From Tunturiibacter gelidiferens (GTDB lineage Bacteria > Acidobacteriota > Terriglobia > Terriglobales > Acidobacteriaceae), in the NCBI RefSeq assembly GCF_013410115.1, contig NZ_JACCCV010000001.1, positions 1,860,001-1,924,000 on the forward strand: a DNA stretch of 64,000 nt, given 5' to 3'. The stretch's first letter is position 1, and every line of letters starts with the position of its first letter. The notes under the pieces were generated by a model, which was not told the origin of the DNA, ran no database searches, and saw nothing but the letters and a program-made list of their open reading frames with translations. Positions 17,687 to 25,584 of this stretch are shown piece after piece. The position numbers and the translations under genes were made by a program.

Positions 17687-19095
17687 AGCTGACCTTGGGG
17701 AAGATTGCTGACTGGATTCATGCGGATGGCGAGTTCGATACATCGGCCGAAGCGGTGGGGTATGGGATAGACTCGCGCACGATTGGTGGCGGAGAGCTTT
17801 TTTTTGCAGTTCGCGGCGAGAGACTCGACGGGCATGAGTACGTGCATGCGGCGCTCGCGAATGGGGCCCTGGCTGCTGTGGTGAGTAATCGATGGGTTGT
17901 GCCGGCTGAAGTGGATGAGAGGCGATTGCTGCGCGTGGCAGAGTGCGACGATTGTGTGTTGCGGGCGCTGCAGCAATTGGCTCATGCGGTGCGACGCAAG
18001 TGGGGTGGGAGAGTGATCGGAGTGACCGGGTCGGCCGGGAAGACTACGACCAAGGAGGCTGTGGCACAGGTTCTGGGAGCGAAGTTCAAGGTGTTGAAGT
18101 CAGCCGGCAACCTGAACAACGCGTTTGGTCTGCCGTTGCAGCTTCTGAAGCTGGAGCGGGAGCATGAGGTCGCGGTGATCGAGATGGGTATGAACCATGC
18201 GGGTGAGATTGCTGCGCTGGCACAGATTGCCGAGCCGGATTGGGCCGTTGTGTCGAACGTGGGGCCGGTGCATCTCGAGTTCTTTCCGGAGGGGCTGATT
18301 GGAATTGCACGGGCGAAGTATGAGTTGATTGAGGCGCTGCCTGCAGATGGTATAGCGATTCTGAACTTCGACGACGCTTACGTAGCGGCGTTTGGCCGTG
18401 GGTTGGATAGACGCGCGGTGTTTTACGGGTTTGGTGAGGGAGCAGGGGTAAGAGCTGTCAACGTCGCTGAAGTAGGCGCGGAGGGCGTGGTATTTACGGT
18501 GGAGGCGAAGGGGCAGCGCGCGAGTGTGCAGTTGAAGATGTTGGGACGGCACAACATCCCTAATGCGTTGGCTGCGATTGCTGCAGGCCTGCAAAGCGGG
18601 ATGGAGTTAGCGGAGTGCGCGGCGGTGGTCGGCGAACTGAGGGCAGGGGATAAGCGTGGGGAGGTTCTGGAGTGGCGCGGGGCGACGCTGATCAATGACT
18701 GCTATAACTCCAATCCGACGGCGCTTAACGCGATGATCGATGCGTTGGTGGCGATTCCGGCGGAGAGGCATATTGTGGTTGCGGGGGAGATGTTGGAACT
18801 TGGTCCGGATTCGGCTGCGCTACATGCTGCGTGCGGTGCGCGGATGAAGGAACGCGGGGTGGATTTTGTGCTCGGAGTGCGCGGTGCGGCCGAATCCATT
18901 GTGGGGGCGGCCAGGGCAGGCGGCGTGGAAACATTATTTGTAACAACTCCCGAGGAAGCGGGTGAGTGGCTGGTTGCGAATGTGCGCGCGGGCGACGTAG
19001 TGTTGTTGAAGGCTTCTCGGGGCGTGCGTTTGGAGAAGGCTTTGACAGTATTAGCGGGAAAGCCTAGTGACGCATCGAAATCAAACAGCATCTGA
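17683..19095 (+). CDS. murF: UDP-MurNAc-pentapeptide synthetase
   Basis: This 470-residue Mur ligase adds D-Ala-D-Ala to the tripeptide. It has the P-loop GVTGSAGKTTTKE, the block VIEMGMNHAGEIAALAQIAEPDWAVVSNVGPVHLEFF, and the C-terminal INDCYNSNPTALNAMIDAL. The GTG start overlaps the murE stop by 4 bp (GTGA), so the two are translationally coupled. Length is normal. No ddl gene to supply D-Ala-D-Ala is seen in the window. Confidence 0.96.
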   Translation: MKLTLGKIADWIHADGEFDTSAEAVGYGIDSRTIGGGELFFAVRGERLDGHEYVHAALANGALAAVVSNRWVVPAEVDERRLLRVAECDDCVLRALQQLAHAVRRKWGGRVIGVTGSAGKTTTKEAVAQVLGAKFKVLKSAGNLNNAFGLPLQLLKLEREHEVAVIEMGMNHAGEIAALAQIAEPDWAVVSNVGPVHLEFFPEGLIGIARAKYELIEALPADGIAILNFDDAYVAAFGRGLDRRAVFYGFGEGAGVRAVNVAEVGAEGVVFTVEAKGQRASVQLKMLGRHNIPNALAAIAAGLQSGMELAECAAVVGELRAGDKRGEVLEWRGATLINDCYNSNPTALNAMIDALVAIPAERHIVVAGEMLELGPDSAALHAACGARMKERGVDFVLGVRGAAESIVGAARAGGVETLFVTTPEEAGEWLVANVRAGDVVLLKASRGVRLEKALTVLAGKPSDASKSNSI

Positions 19096-19139
19096 TGATT
19101 TATTGATTGGCGAAACGAGATCATACGGAGCAGAGATAT

Positions 19140-19802
19140 ATGTCGAGCAACGGGAATGCACTGGTGAGGAAAAACTCCAGTTCGGCGATGAAGAAGCATG
19201 CGAAGAAGGCGATTAAACACGCCGCTAAAAAGCAAGCTACCAAAAAACACGCTGCGAAACACGCCAAGAAGATTGCTAAAAAAGCGGCGAAGAAAGCTGC
19301 AGAAAAGGTTTCTGGTTCCGGGGCTGTTTATGCCACTGATTATGGACTTATGACGGCGTTTCACCATATGCAGAGAGCTACGGTCGTGATTTCGCTTATG
19401 GAAAAAGGAACGGGGGAAGACCTGAGGGATCTGCTGGAGCGTGGAGTGAAGCTCTACCGCAAGGCAACAGAGGGCGAAGAAGGAAACAAGTTTGTGTTGC
19501 GGGCGATCGGGGTTTTGCGTGCAGCGGAGCATCTGTCGCTGGCAGGGCTCTATGCTGCCCGGGAAAAACATCGTCAGAAGGTCGCGTCGCCTTCACCGGC
19601 TTGGCTGGAAAAGTTTATTGGGGAGGCGGATCAAAGATTGGAAAAGATTGAGCACGCTGAGCGCGGTAAAGGGACGGATCTTTTTCCGGTGACTGTTGAG
19701 TTATTGCGGCAGGCAGAGGACTCGGATCACGATGCTCATCTTGCGTTCGAGCTTGCGATGGCTGCCGATGCGCTCTGCTTTGCGCTAGAGAACGGGCTCT
19801 GA
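19140..19802 (+). CDS. uncharacterised protein with histone-H1-like Lys/Ala/His-rich N-terminus
   Basis: This ~220-residue protein sits between murF and mraY. The ATG at 19140 is preceded by GGAG at 19127-19130; a TTG at 19107 is possible but weaker. Residues ~15-60 are almost only Lys, Ala and His in AAKK/AKKH-type repeats, as in histone-H1-like bacterial proteins. The rest (about 70-220) is helical, acidic-to-neutral and starts MTAFHHMQRATVVISLMEKG, with no family I recognise. The basic tail suggests nucleic-acid or polyanion binding; the role in the wall operon is unknown. The frame, RBS and codon use support it as a real gene. Confidence 0.8.
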   Translation: MSSNGNALVRKNSSSAMKKHAKKAIKHAAKKQATKKHAAKHAKKIAKKAAKKAAEKVSGSGAVYATDYGLMTAFHHMQRATVVISLMEKGTGEDLRDLLERGVKLYRKATEGEEGNKFVLRAIGVLRAAEHLSLAGLYAAREKHRQKVASPSPAWLEKFIGEADQRLEKIEHAERGKGTDLFPVTVELLRQAEDSDHDAHLAFELAMAADALCFALENGL

Positions 19803-19893
19803 GCGGAGAATTTCGAGATTCGGCGGCATTCGGATTGGTTCGCGGATGAGATAACCACAGGATCCGGGCGATGGTGCTGTTAAGATAGCCGTG

Positions 19894-19926
19894 ACTCGCA
19901 ACAGAAAACGGGCATAAGCTGCGAGT
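19894..19926 (+). promoter_or_regulatory. inverted repeat just before the mraY ribosome site
   Basis: ACTCGCA (19894-19900) pairs with TGCGAGT (19920-19926), a 7-bp stem with a 19-nt loop. It ends 7 nt before the GGAGG (19934-19938) that serves the TTG start of mraY. It could be a leader hairpin affecting mraY translation, or chance. Confidence 0.35.
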
Positions 19927-19942
19927 AAAAGGCGGAGGCGTT

Positions 19943-21079
19943 TTGCTCTATTGGTTGCTGTACCAGAAGCTGTTCCCTTACTTTCGGCTGTTTCGCATCT
20001 TCCGATATCTGACGTTTCGTACTGTGTTTGCGAGCCTTACGGCGCTACTGATCGGCTTGCTGATCGGCCCGTATGTGATCGAGAAGCTGCGCGAGTTTCA
20101 GATTGGGCAGTATATCCGGGAAGAGGGACCTCAGTCGCACCAAAAGAAGAGCGGGACGCCGACGATGGGCGGGGTGTTGATCTGTATCTCGATTTTGGTG
20201 CCGACGTTGATGTGGTCTGATCTTTCGAATCCTTATGTCTGGCTGGTGATGTTGTCCACGCTTGCGTTTGGGGCGATCGGATTTGCGGATGACTATATCA
20301 AGGTTGTGCATCGACAAAACCAGGGACTGACGGCGAGGGCGAAGCTCGGTCTGCAATTTGTGGTGAGCGCCGCAGTGGCGGCAACGCTGGTTGTGATGGA
20401 GATTCGCGGCGGCTACTCGACCCGGCTGATGGTGCCGTTTGCAAAACGATTCAGGCCGGATCTGGTGTGGGAGTGGATGGGGTACATTCCGCACATGCAC
20501 TGGCTGGTTTTTTTGCCGTTCGTGGTCTTTGTGATGATCGTGATCGCGGGTGCAAGCAATTCGGTGAATCTGACCGACGGACTGGATGGGCTGGCGATCG
20601 GATGTACGATCATTGCGGCCGGGGCTCTCACGGTTCTGACCTACGTGAGTGGGCATGTGGTGTTTTCGGATTATCTGGAGCTGCAACGGATGCCGATGGT
20701 GAGCGAACTCACGGTATTTTGTGGGTCGATGGTGGGAGCAAGCATTGGGTTCCTTTGGTACAACGCTCATCCGGCTGAGATTTTCATGGGAGACGTTGGT
20801 AGTCTTGCGCTCGGTGGGGCAATTGGGACGGTGGCGGTTGTGATCAAGCAGGAGTTGTTGCTGCCGTTTATTGGCGGTGTTTTCATTCTTGAGGCGGTGA
20901 GCGTGATGCTGCAGGTGGGGAGCTACAAGCTGAGGAATGGAAAGCGCATCTTCAAGATGGCTCCGCTACATCATCATTTTGAGTTGATGGGCTGGTCGGA
21001 GTCGAAGGTGATTGCGCGGTTTTGGATTCTAGCGCTGGTGTTTGCGTTGTTCGCGTTGACTACGTTGAAGCTGCGATGA
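19943..21079 (+). CDS. mraY: phospho-MurNAc-pentapeptide transferase
   Basis: This 378-residue, ~10-span membrane enzyme makes lipid I from UDP-MurNAc-pentapeptide and undecaprenyl phosphate. It starts at TTG with GGAGG four bases upstream, and the protein start LYWLLYQKLFPYFRLFRIFRYLTFRT matches the family start exactly. Active-site motifs are FADDYIKV, NLTDGLDGLA, MGDVGSLALGG and the PLHHHFE loop (APLHHHFELMGWSE). The substrate lipid connects it to the isoprenoid pathway. Confidence 0.96.
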   Translation: MLYWLLYQKLFPYFRLFRIFRYLTFRTVFASLTALLIGLLIGPYVIEKLREFQIGQYIREEGPQSHQKKSGTPTMGGVLICISILVPTLMWSDLSNPYVWLVMLSTLAFGAIGFADDYIKVVHRQNQGLTARAKLGLQFVVSAAVAATLVVMEIRGGYSTRLMVPFAKRFRPDLVWEWMGYIPHMHWLVFLPFVVFVMIVIAGASNSVNLTDGLDGLAIGCTIIAAGALTVLTYVSGHVVFSDYLELQRMPMVSELTVFCGSMVGASIGFLWYNAHPAEIFMGDVGSLALGGAIGTVAVVIKQELLLPFIGGVFILEAVSVMLQVGSYKLRNGKRIFKMAPLHHHFELMGWSESKVIARFWILALVFALFALTTLKLR

Positions 21080-21091
21080 GAGTGTGAAGGC

Positions 21092-22450
21092 ATGATGGAT
21101 TTGAAGAATAAGCGGGTATTGGTTGTGGGGCTGGGGAAGTCCGGCTTGTCGGCGGCGATGTTTCTGCGTGGGCTGGGGGCCCGGGTGACGGTGAGCGATA
21201 CGCGGAGTGCGGTGGCGCTGGCGCAGGAGATTCCTGCGTTGCTGGAGGCGGGGATCATGGTTGAGTCCGGCGGGCATGGGCTTCTGACGTTTCGGCGGCA
21301 GGATCTGATTGTGGTATCGCCGGGTGTGCCGATGGATACGCCTGAGGTGAAGCAGGTTGTTGCGTTTGGTCTGACGGTGATTGGGGAGCTGGAGCTGGCG
21401 AGTCGCTATCTGCAGGGGCAGGTGGTGGCGATTACCGGGTCGAATGGGAAGACAACGACTACGACGTTGGTGGGAAAGATCCTCAGCGATGCAGGTTTGC
21501 CGACGCAGGTGGGTGGGAATATTGGTCTGCCGGTTATTGATCTGGTGGCGAAGAGCACGCCGGAGACGGTGAATGTGCTGGAGGTGTCGAGCTTCCAACT
21601 GGAGACCATTGAGGAGTTTCATCCGCGGATTGCGGTGATCCTGAACATCACGCCAGACCATCTGGATCGACATGGCAGCTTCGAGAAGTATGTGGCGGCG
21701 AAGGAGCGAATCTTCGAGCGGCAGGGCGCTGGAGACGCGCTGGTGTTGAATGGGGATGATCGCGTGACGCAGATGTGTGCGGCGCGGGCGAAGAGCGAGG
21801 TGTTCTGGTTCAGTGGGACGAAGGCCGTTCGACGCGGCGCGTTTGTAAGGGATGGCGTGATTGTGTGGGTGGAGAAGGAAGGCGGAACAACGGAGCCGGT
21901 GATGCCGGTTTCGGAGGTGCATCTGAAGGGTGCGCACAACATCGAGAATGTGTTAGCGGCAGTTTGCGTGGCGCGGTTGGCGAAGGTTTCGGCGGAGAGT
22001 ATTCGGGCTTCGGTGGCGAGCTTTAGGGCTGTGGAGCACAGGCTGGAAATGGTCAGGAAGCTGAATGGGGTCGAATTCTATAACGACTCGAAGGCGACGA
22101 ATGTGGATGCGACGATGAAGGCTGTAGCTTCGTTCAGCAAAGGGATTCACCTGATTCTTGGGGGGAAAGATAAGGACTCGGACTATGGGTTGATGGCCGA
22201 GTTGCTGAAAGAGAGGGTTAAGGCTGTTTATACGATTGGTTCGGCAGCAGAAAAGGTTGAGCACCAGCTGCATGGAGTCGTGAAGATGGTGGCAGCGGGA
22301 ACGTTGGAGATTGCGGTGGCCGAGGCGGCGAAGGCTGCGATGGCTGGTGATGTAGTGCTGCTGTCGCCTGCCTGTTCGAGCTTTGACCAGTTTGAGAACT
22401 ATGAGCATCGCGGCCGCGTGTTCCGGCAGTTGGTGAACGAACTAATTTAG
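21092..22450 (+). CDS. murD: UDP-MurNAc-L-alanine:D-glutamate ligase
   Basis: This 452-residue Mur ligase adds D-Glu to UDP-MurNAc-L-Ala. It has the Rossmann-like N-terminus KRVLVVGLGKSGLSAAMFL, the P-loop ITGSNGKTTTTTLVG (about 113-127), the central ILNITPDHLDRHGSFEKYVAAKERIF and the C-terminal ligase block FYNDSKATNVDATMKAV. It follows mraY by 12 bp and precedes ftsW by 20 bp, in one transcription unit. Confidence 0.96.
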   Translation: MMDLKNKRVLVVGLGKSGLSAAMFLRGLGARVTVSDTRSAVALAQEIPALLEAGIMVESGGHGLLTFRRQDLIVVSPGVPMDTPEVKQVVAFGLTVIGELELASRYLQGQVVAITGSNGKTTTTTLVGKILSDAGLPTQVGGNIGLPVIDLVAKSTPETVNVLEVSSFQLETIEEFHPRIAVILNITPDHLDRHGSFEKYVAAKERIFERQGAGDALVLNGDDRVTQMCAARAKSEVFWFSGTKAVRRGAFVRDGVIVWVEKEGGTTEPVMPVSEVHLKGAHNIENVLAAVCVARLAKVSAESIRASVASFRAVEHRLEMVRKLNGVEFYNDSKATNVDATMKAVASFSKGIHLILGGKDKDSDYGLMAELLKERVKAVYTIGSAAEKVEHQLHGVVKMVAAGTLEIAVAEAAKAAMAGDVVLLSPACSSFDQFENYEHRGRVFRQLVNELI

Positions 22451-22470
22451 TGAAGAAGTGGAAGTGATGC

Positions 22471-23565
22471 ATGGCGAAGAGAGTTGGGGTGGACAAGTGG
22501 CTCTTCGGAGTGGTGCTGCTGCTGGTGCTGTTTGGGCTGGTGATGGTGTTTTCTGCGTCGGCGGTGATGGCGCAGTCGAGTCTCGGGTCTCCGTATCCTT
22601 ATGTGATGAAGCAGGCGATCTGGGCCGTGTTGGGGCTGATTGCGCTGGTTGCGTTGATGCAGGTGGACTATCGGACTTATAACAATCCCAAGGTGGTGTT
22701 TCCTGCGGTTGCGGTGACGATGCTGATGTTGATCGGCGTGTTTGCGATGAAGGACTCGCATGCGACGCATCGCTGGGTTCGGTTTGGGAACCTGTTTACG
22801 TTTCAACCTTCGGAGCTGGCTAAGCCTGTGCTGGTGTTGTTTCTTGCTTATTTTTTGCAGACTCGAATCCACCAGATGGACGACTGGAGGGGAACGATTC
22901 TGCGGGCGGTTGCGGTGCCGCTGGCGTTTACGGCTTTGATCTTGAAGGAGCCGGATCTGGGGACCGGCATGGTCTGCATGGCGGTTACGGCGTTGATGCT
23001 GTATCTGGCCGGAGCGAAGACGAAGTACTTTGCGGTCGGTGCGGCGTTTGCGGCTCCTGTTCTTTACTTCATGCTGTTTCATGTTGCGTTTCGACGGGCG
23101 CGGATGCTGGCGTTTGTGAATCCTGAGGCTGATCCCCGCGGGACCGGGTTTCACATTCTTCAGTCGTTGATTGCGGTTGGGACGGGTGGGATTCGCGGGC
23201 TCGGGTTGATGGAGGGGCGGCAGAAGCTGTTCTATCTGCCAGAGGTTCAGACGGACTTTATCTTTGCGAATATCTGCGAAGAGCTGGGACTGATCGGGGC
23301 GCTGCTGGTGGTTGGATTGTTTGTTGCGCTGGGGTATCGCGGGTTGCGGGCGGCGTTTCTTTCGACCGATCCGTTTGCGCGGTTTCTTGCGTTCGGGCTG
23401 ACGACTGCGATTCTGATCCAGGCCTTCTTCAATATGAGCGTGGTGCTGGCGCTGCTGCCGACGAAGGGGATTCCGCTGCCGTTCATCTCTTCGGGGGGCA
23501 CTTCGATCTTTATTACGCTGGCGAGCATGGGTGTGCTGCTGAATATCACGCGCGAGATCGATTGA
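22471..23565 (+). CDS. ftsW: lipid II polymerase FtsW (SEDS family)
   Basis: This 364-residue SEDS glycosyltransferase polymerises lipid II at the septum together with FtsI. It has about 10 membrane segments, opening WLFGVVLLLVLFGLVMVFSASAVMAQ. The extracytoplasmic and C-terminal hallmarks are present: RWVRFG...FQPSELAKPVLVLFLAYFL, KEPDLGTG, and the final FNMSVVLALLPTKGIPLPFISSGGTS. The length is typical of the core domain without N-terminal extension. Confidence 0.96.
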   Translation: MAKRVGVDKWLFGVVLLLVLFGLVMVFSASAVMAQSSLGSPYPYVMKQAIWAVLGLIALVALMQVDYRTYNNPKVVFPAVAVTMLMLIGVFAMKDSHATHRWVRFGNLFTFQPSELAKPVLVLFLAYFLQTRIHQMDDWRGTILRAVAVPLAFTALILKEPDLGTGMVCMAVTALMLYLAGAKTKYFAVGAAFAAPVLYFMLFHVAFRRARMLAFVNPEADPRGTGFHILQSLIAVGTGGIRGLGLMEGRQKLFYLPEVQTDFIFANICEELGLIGALLVVGLFVALGYRGLRAAFLSTDPFARFLAFGLTTAILIQAFFNMSVVLALLPTKGIPLPFISSGGTSIFITLASMGVLLNITREID

Positions 23566-23587
23566 GGTGGAAGAGAGGCAGATCGTG

Positions 23588-23728
23588 TGTCCTGCCGGAC
23601 GGGCCCACTTCGCTCGGCCACCCCGCAAACGAAGACCTGTTTGCGGGGACCCCGGTTCGCGCGGTCACTTCGTGACGGGTATACCTTTTCTGCGTGGGTT
23701 GAGTGGCGTCGGTCCTCCCGTTGGTCGG
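23588..23728. repeat. dispersed intergenic repeat, copy 1 (with inner hairpin)
   Basis: This spacer between ftsW and murG begins TGTCCTGCCGGACGGGCC and ends TTGGTCGG. The same boundaries occur in the spacer before murC (28172-28272). This copy carries an extra module with a perfect 10-bp hairpin, CCCCGCAAAC (23621-23630) / GTTTGCGGGG (23639-23648). The shared CACTTCGTG-type core also recurs in both copies. Confidence 0.7.
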
Positions 23729-23739
23729 AGTAGAGCTCG

Positions 23740-24891
23740 GTGAGCGAATTGGGACAGCCATTGCGGGTTTTGATTGCGGGTGGTGGGACCGGAGGGCATG
23801 TCATTCCGGCGCTGGCGATTGCGCGGGAGTTGCGCGATGAGCATGGGGCCGAGATGCGGTTTGTGGGGACGGCGCGGGGGCTTGAAACGCGGCTGGTGCC
23901 GGAGGCCGGGTTTCCGCTGGAGTTGATTCGGGTGGGGCAGTTGAAGAATGTAAGTTTAGCGACGCGGGTGCGGACGCTGGCGGATCTTCCGCTTGGTGTT
24001 GTCCGGTGCGTGGAGTTGGTTCGGAGCTTCAAACCGGATGTGGTGGTGGGAGTTGGCGGGTATGCATCGGGGCCCGCGATGATGGCGGCGATCCTGTTGC
24101 AGGTTCCTACGCTGGCGTTCGAGCCGAACGCTGCGCCGGGGTTGGCGAACAGGCTGGTAGGGCGATTTGTGTCGGCTGCCGCGGTGAACTTCGAGGAGAC
24201 TCGGAGGTACTTTCGTGGTGCGACGGTGACCGGTATTCCGGTACGGCGGGAGTTTTTTGGGATAGCTCCGCTGCCCGAAGCGGAGAGGGCTCGTGCCTCT
24301 TCTGCAGGTAGCATCTCGAAGGATGGACTGACATCGACTCGGCGGCTGCTGGTGTTTGGCGGAAGCCAGGGGGCGCGTGTCTTCAATACGGTCATGCCGC
24401 GGATCGCAAAGGGGCTGCTCGAAGAGGTGCCCGGACTGAGGATTCTGCACCAGACAGGGAAGGGACAGGCGGAGTCGACGGAGGAGGCGTATGGGGCGAG
24501 TGGCGCGGACCCCTCTCGCTGGAAGGTGGCTGCGTATCTTGACGATATGCCGAGGAGATTCGCCGATGCGGATCTGATTCTTTGCCGCAGCGGTGCGAGT
24601 ACGGTCGCGGAGCTTGCCGCGGCGGGAAGACCGGCGGTGCTGGTGCCGTTTCCGGGAGCAGCGGACGACCACCAGATGAAGAATGCAGAGGCCTTCGCAC
24701 GTGTCGGCGCTGCGGAGTTGCGAGTACAGGCTGCGGACGACCTGATGGAAGCGTTTTTATTGAGCGATCTTTCGCGGCTTTTGCTGGATGCCGGGAGACT
24801 GGTGGAGATGGGCCGGAGAGTTCGGGGGCTGGCCCATCCGGATGCGGTGCGGGTGATTGGGCAGATGGTGGCGACACTTGCAGGGCGTTGA
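23740..24891 (+). CDS. murG: lipid II synthase MurG (GT28)
   Basis: This 383-residue glycosyltransferase adds GlcNAc to lipid I on the cytoplasmic face. It has the N-terminal glycine-rich loop AGGGTGGHVIPALAIARELRDE, the second loop VVVGVGGYASGPAM, FEPNAAPGLANR, VFGGSQGARVFN and the UDP-GlcNAc site LCRSGASTVAELAAAGRPAVLVPFPGAADDHQMKNA. The GTG start has GGAG 9 bp upstream. It ends the first half of the cluster; the next dcw gene, murC, comes 3.5 kb later. Confidence 0.96.
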   Translation: MSELGQPLRVLIAGGGTGGHVIPALAIARELRDEHGAEMRFVGTARGLETRLVPEAGFPLELIRVGQLKNVSLATRVRTLADLPLGVVRCVELVRSFKPDVVVGVGGYASGPAMMAAILLQVPTLAFEPNAAPGLANRLVGRFVSAAAVNFEETRRYFRGATVTGIPVRREFFGIAPLPEAERARASSAGSISKDGLTSTRRLLVFGGSQGARVFNTVMPRIAKGLLEEVPGLRILHQTGKGQAESTEEAYGASGADPSRWKVAAYLDDMPRRFADADLILCRSGASTVAELAAAGRPAVLVPFPGAADDHQMKNAEAFARVGAAELRVQAADDLMEAFLLSDLSRLLLDAGRLVEMGRRVRGLAHPDAVRVIGQMVATLAGR

Positions 24892-25072
24892 TTCATCCAT
24901 CTGATCTTCCTCACCCGACCTCTCCTTTTGGGGTACCCCCCTCCCCCTATCTCGTGGCGTAACCCTCTTTGAATGAAAGTTTTACAAAAAACGTCAAATC
25001 GCAAAATAGTCATTCTAAATGGGTTGCGGCCAAATACGTCCAACCAAAGGGGTTACGGGCTTTAATGCGGAA

Positions 25073-25096
25073 AAGCCCCGGTTTTGGCCGGGGCTT
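25073..25096. terminator. hairpin, possible terminator of the murG transcript
   Basis: A perfect 9-bp stem (AAGCCCCGG 25073-25081 / CCGGGGCTT 25088-25096) with a TTTTGG loop lies 180 bp after murG. The following U-tract is short on either strand, so termination is likely but not certain. Confidence 0.5.
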
Positions 25097-25229
25097 CCTT
25101 GATCTGTGTATCCAGTATAACGGTTGGGGTATAACTAATGCGCCACGTGAATGTGCTGGATTGGCGCGGGTTTTGGTGATTCAGGGGCTTGACAAGGTCT
25201 TTAGGGTGGTTCGGGCTAGTAATGCAAAA

Positions 25230-25515
25230 GCAGATCCCTACGGGATGACACCAAAAGACGCCGGCAGTGGCAAATGCAGGAGCAAGTGAAATTGCCAACC
25301 CAAATGCAAATGCGGGGGTTTCTCCACTGCGCGGACCACGATGAGACTGCGGTCCGCTTCGGTCGAAATGACGGTTATCTGGTGGGGGATGGAAATTAGA
25401 TAGCCGCGGGATGACGAGCAAAACGAAGGAAGCGGACTACCGGGGATGACGAGCAAAAACAAAGCAGATCCCTACTGGATGACAACAAGAAGACACAGCG
25501 GGATGACGTGCAAAC
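25230..25515. repeat. cluster of degenerate GGATGAC-containing repeats
   Basis: GCAGATCCCTACGGGATGACA at 25230-25250 recurs with one mismatch at 25464-25484. GGGATGACGAGCAAAA is exact at 25408-25423 and 25443-25458, and further variants occur around 25478 and 25500. The repeats share the GGATGAC core with the elements at 1073 and 3603. Confidence 0.65.
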
Positions 25516-25532
25516 GGCAAATATTTCGAGCA

Positions 25533-25566
25533 AAAGAAGAGGGCTGAGGATTTGATGCCTCAGCCC
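25533..25566 (-). terminator. rho-independent terminator of the YXWGXW gene
   Basis: A perfect 9-bp stem (GGGCTGAGG 25541-25549 / CCTCAGCCC 25558-25566) with an 8-nt loop is followed on the minus strand by TCTTCTTTTGCT, a U-rich run. It begins 19 bp after the stop codon. Confidence 0.8.
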
Positions 25567-25584
25567 TTGATTTGCCGGCATGGA

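Larger units (their letters stand above)
24892..25540. other. long intergenic stretch with repeats and hairpins, no clear gene
   Basis: About 650 bp after murG contain no convincing gene. The left part (24920-25070) is C-rich then AT-rich and looks like repeat material. A perfect hairpin lies at 25073-25096. From about 25200 to 25520 there is a cluster of degenerate repeats built on GGGATGACnAGCAAAA. A forward frame of ~105 codons crosses these elements but has no coding character. Confidence 0.55.

Noticed and set aside
23247..25043. Long minus-strand frame across ftsW end and murG
   Set aside because: It lies antisense to two well-defined genes and has Ser/Arg/Pro-rich composition typical of high-GC shadow frames.
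24969..25289. Forward frame of ~105 codons after murG
   Set aside because: It crosses the hairpin and the repeat cluster and has no family resemblance or coding bias.
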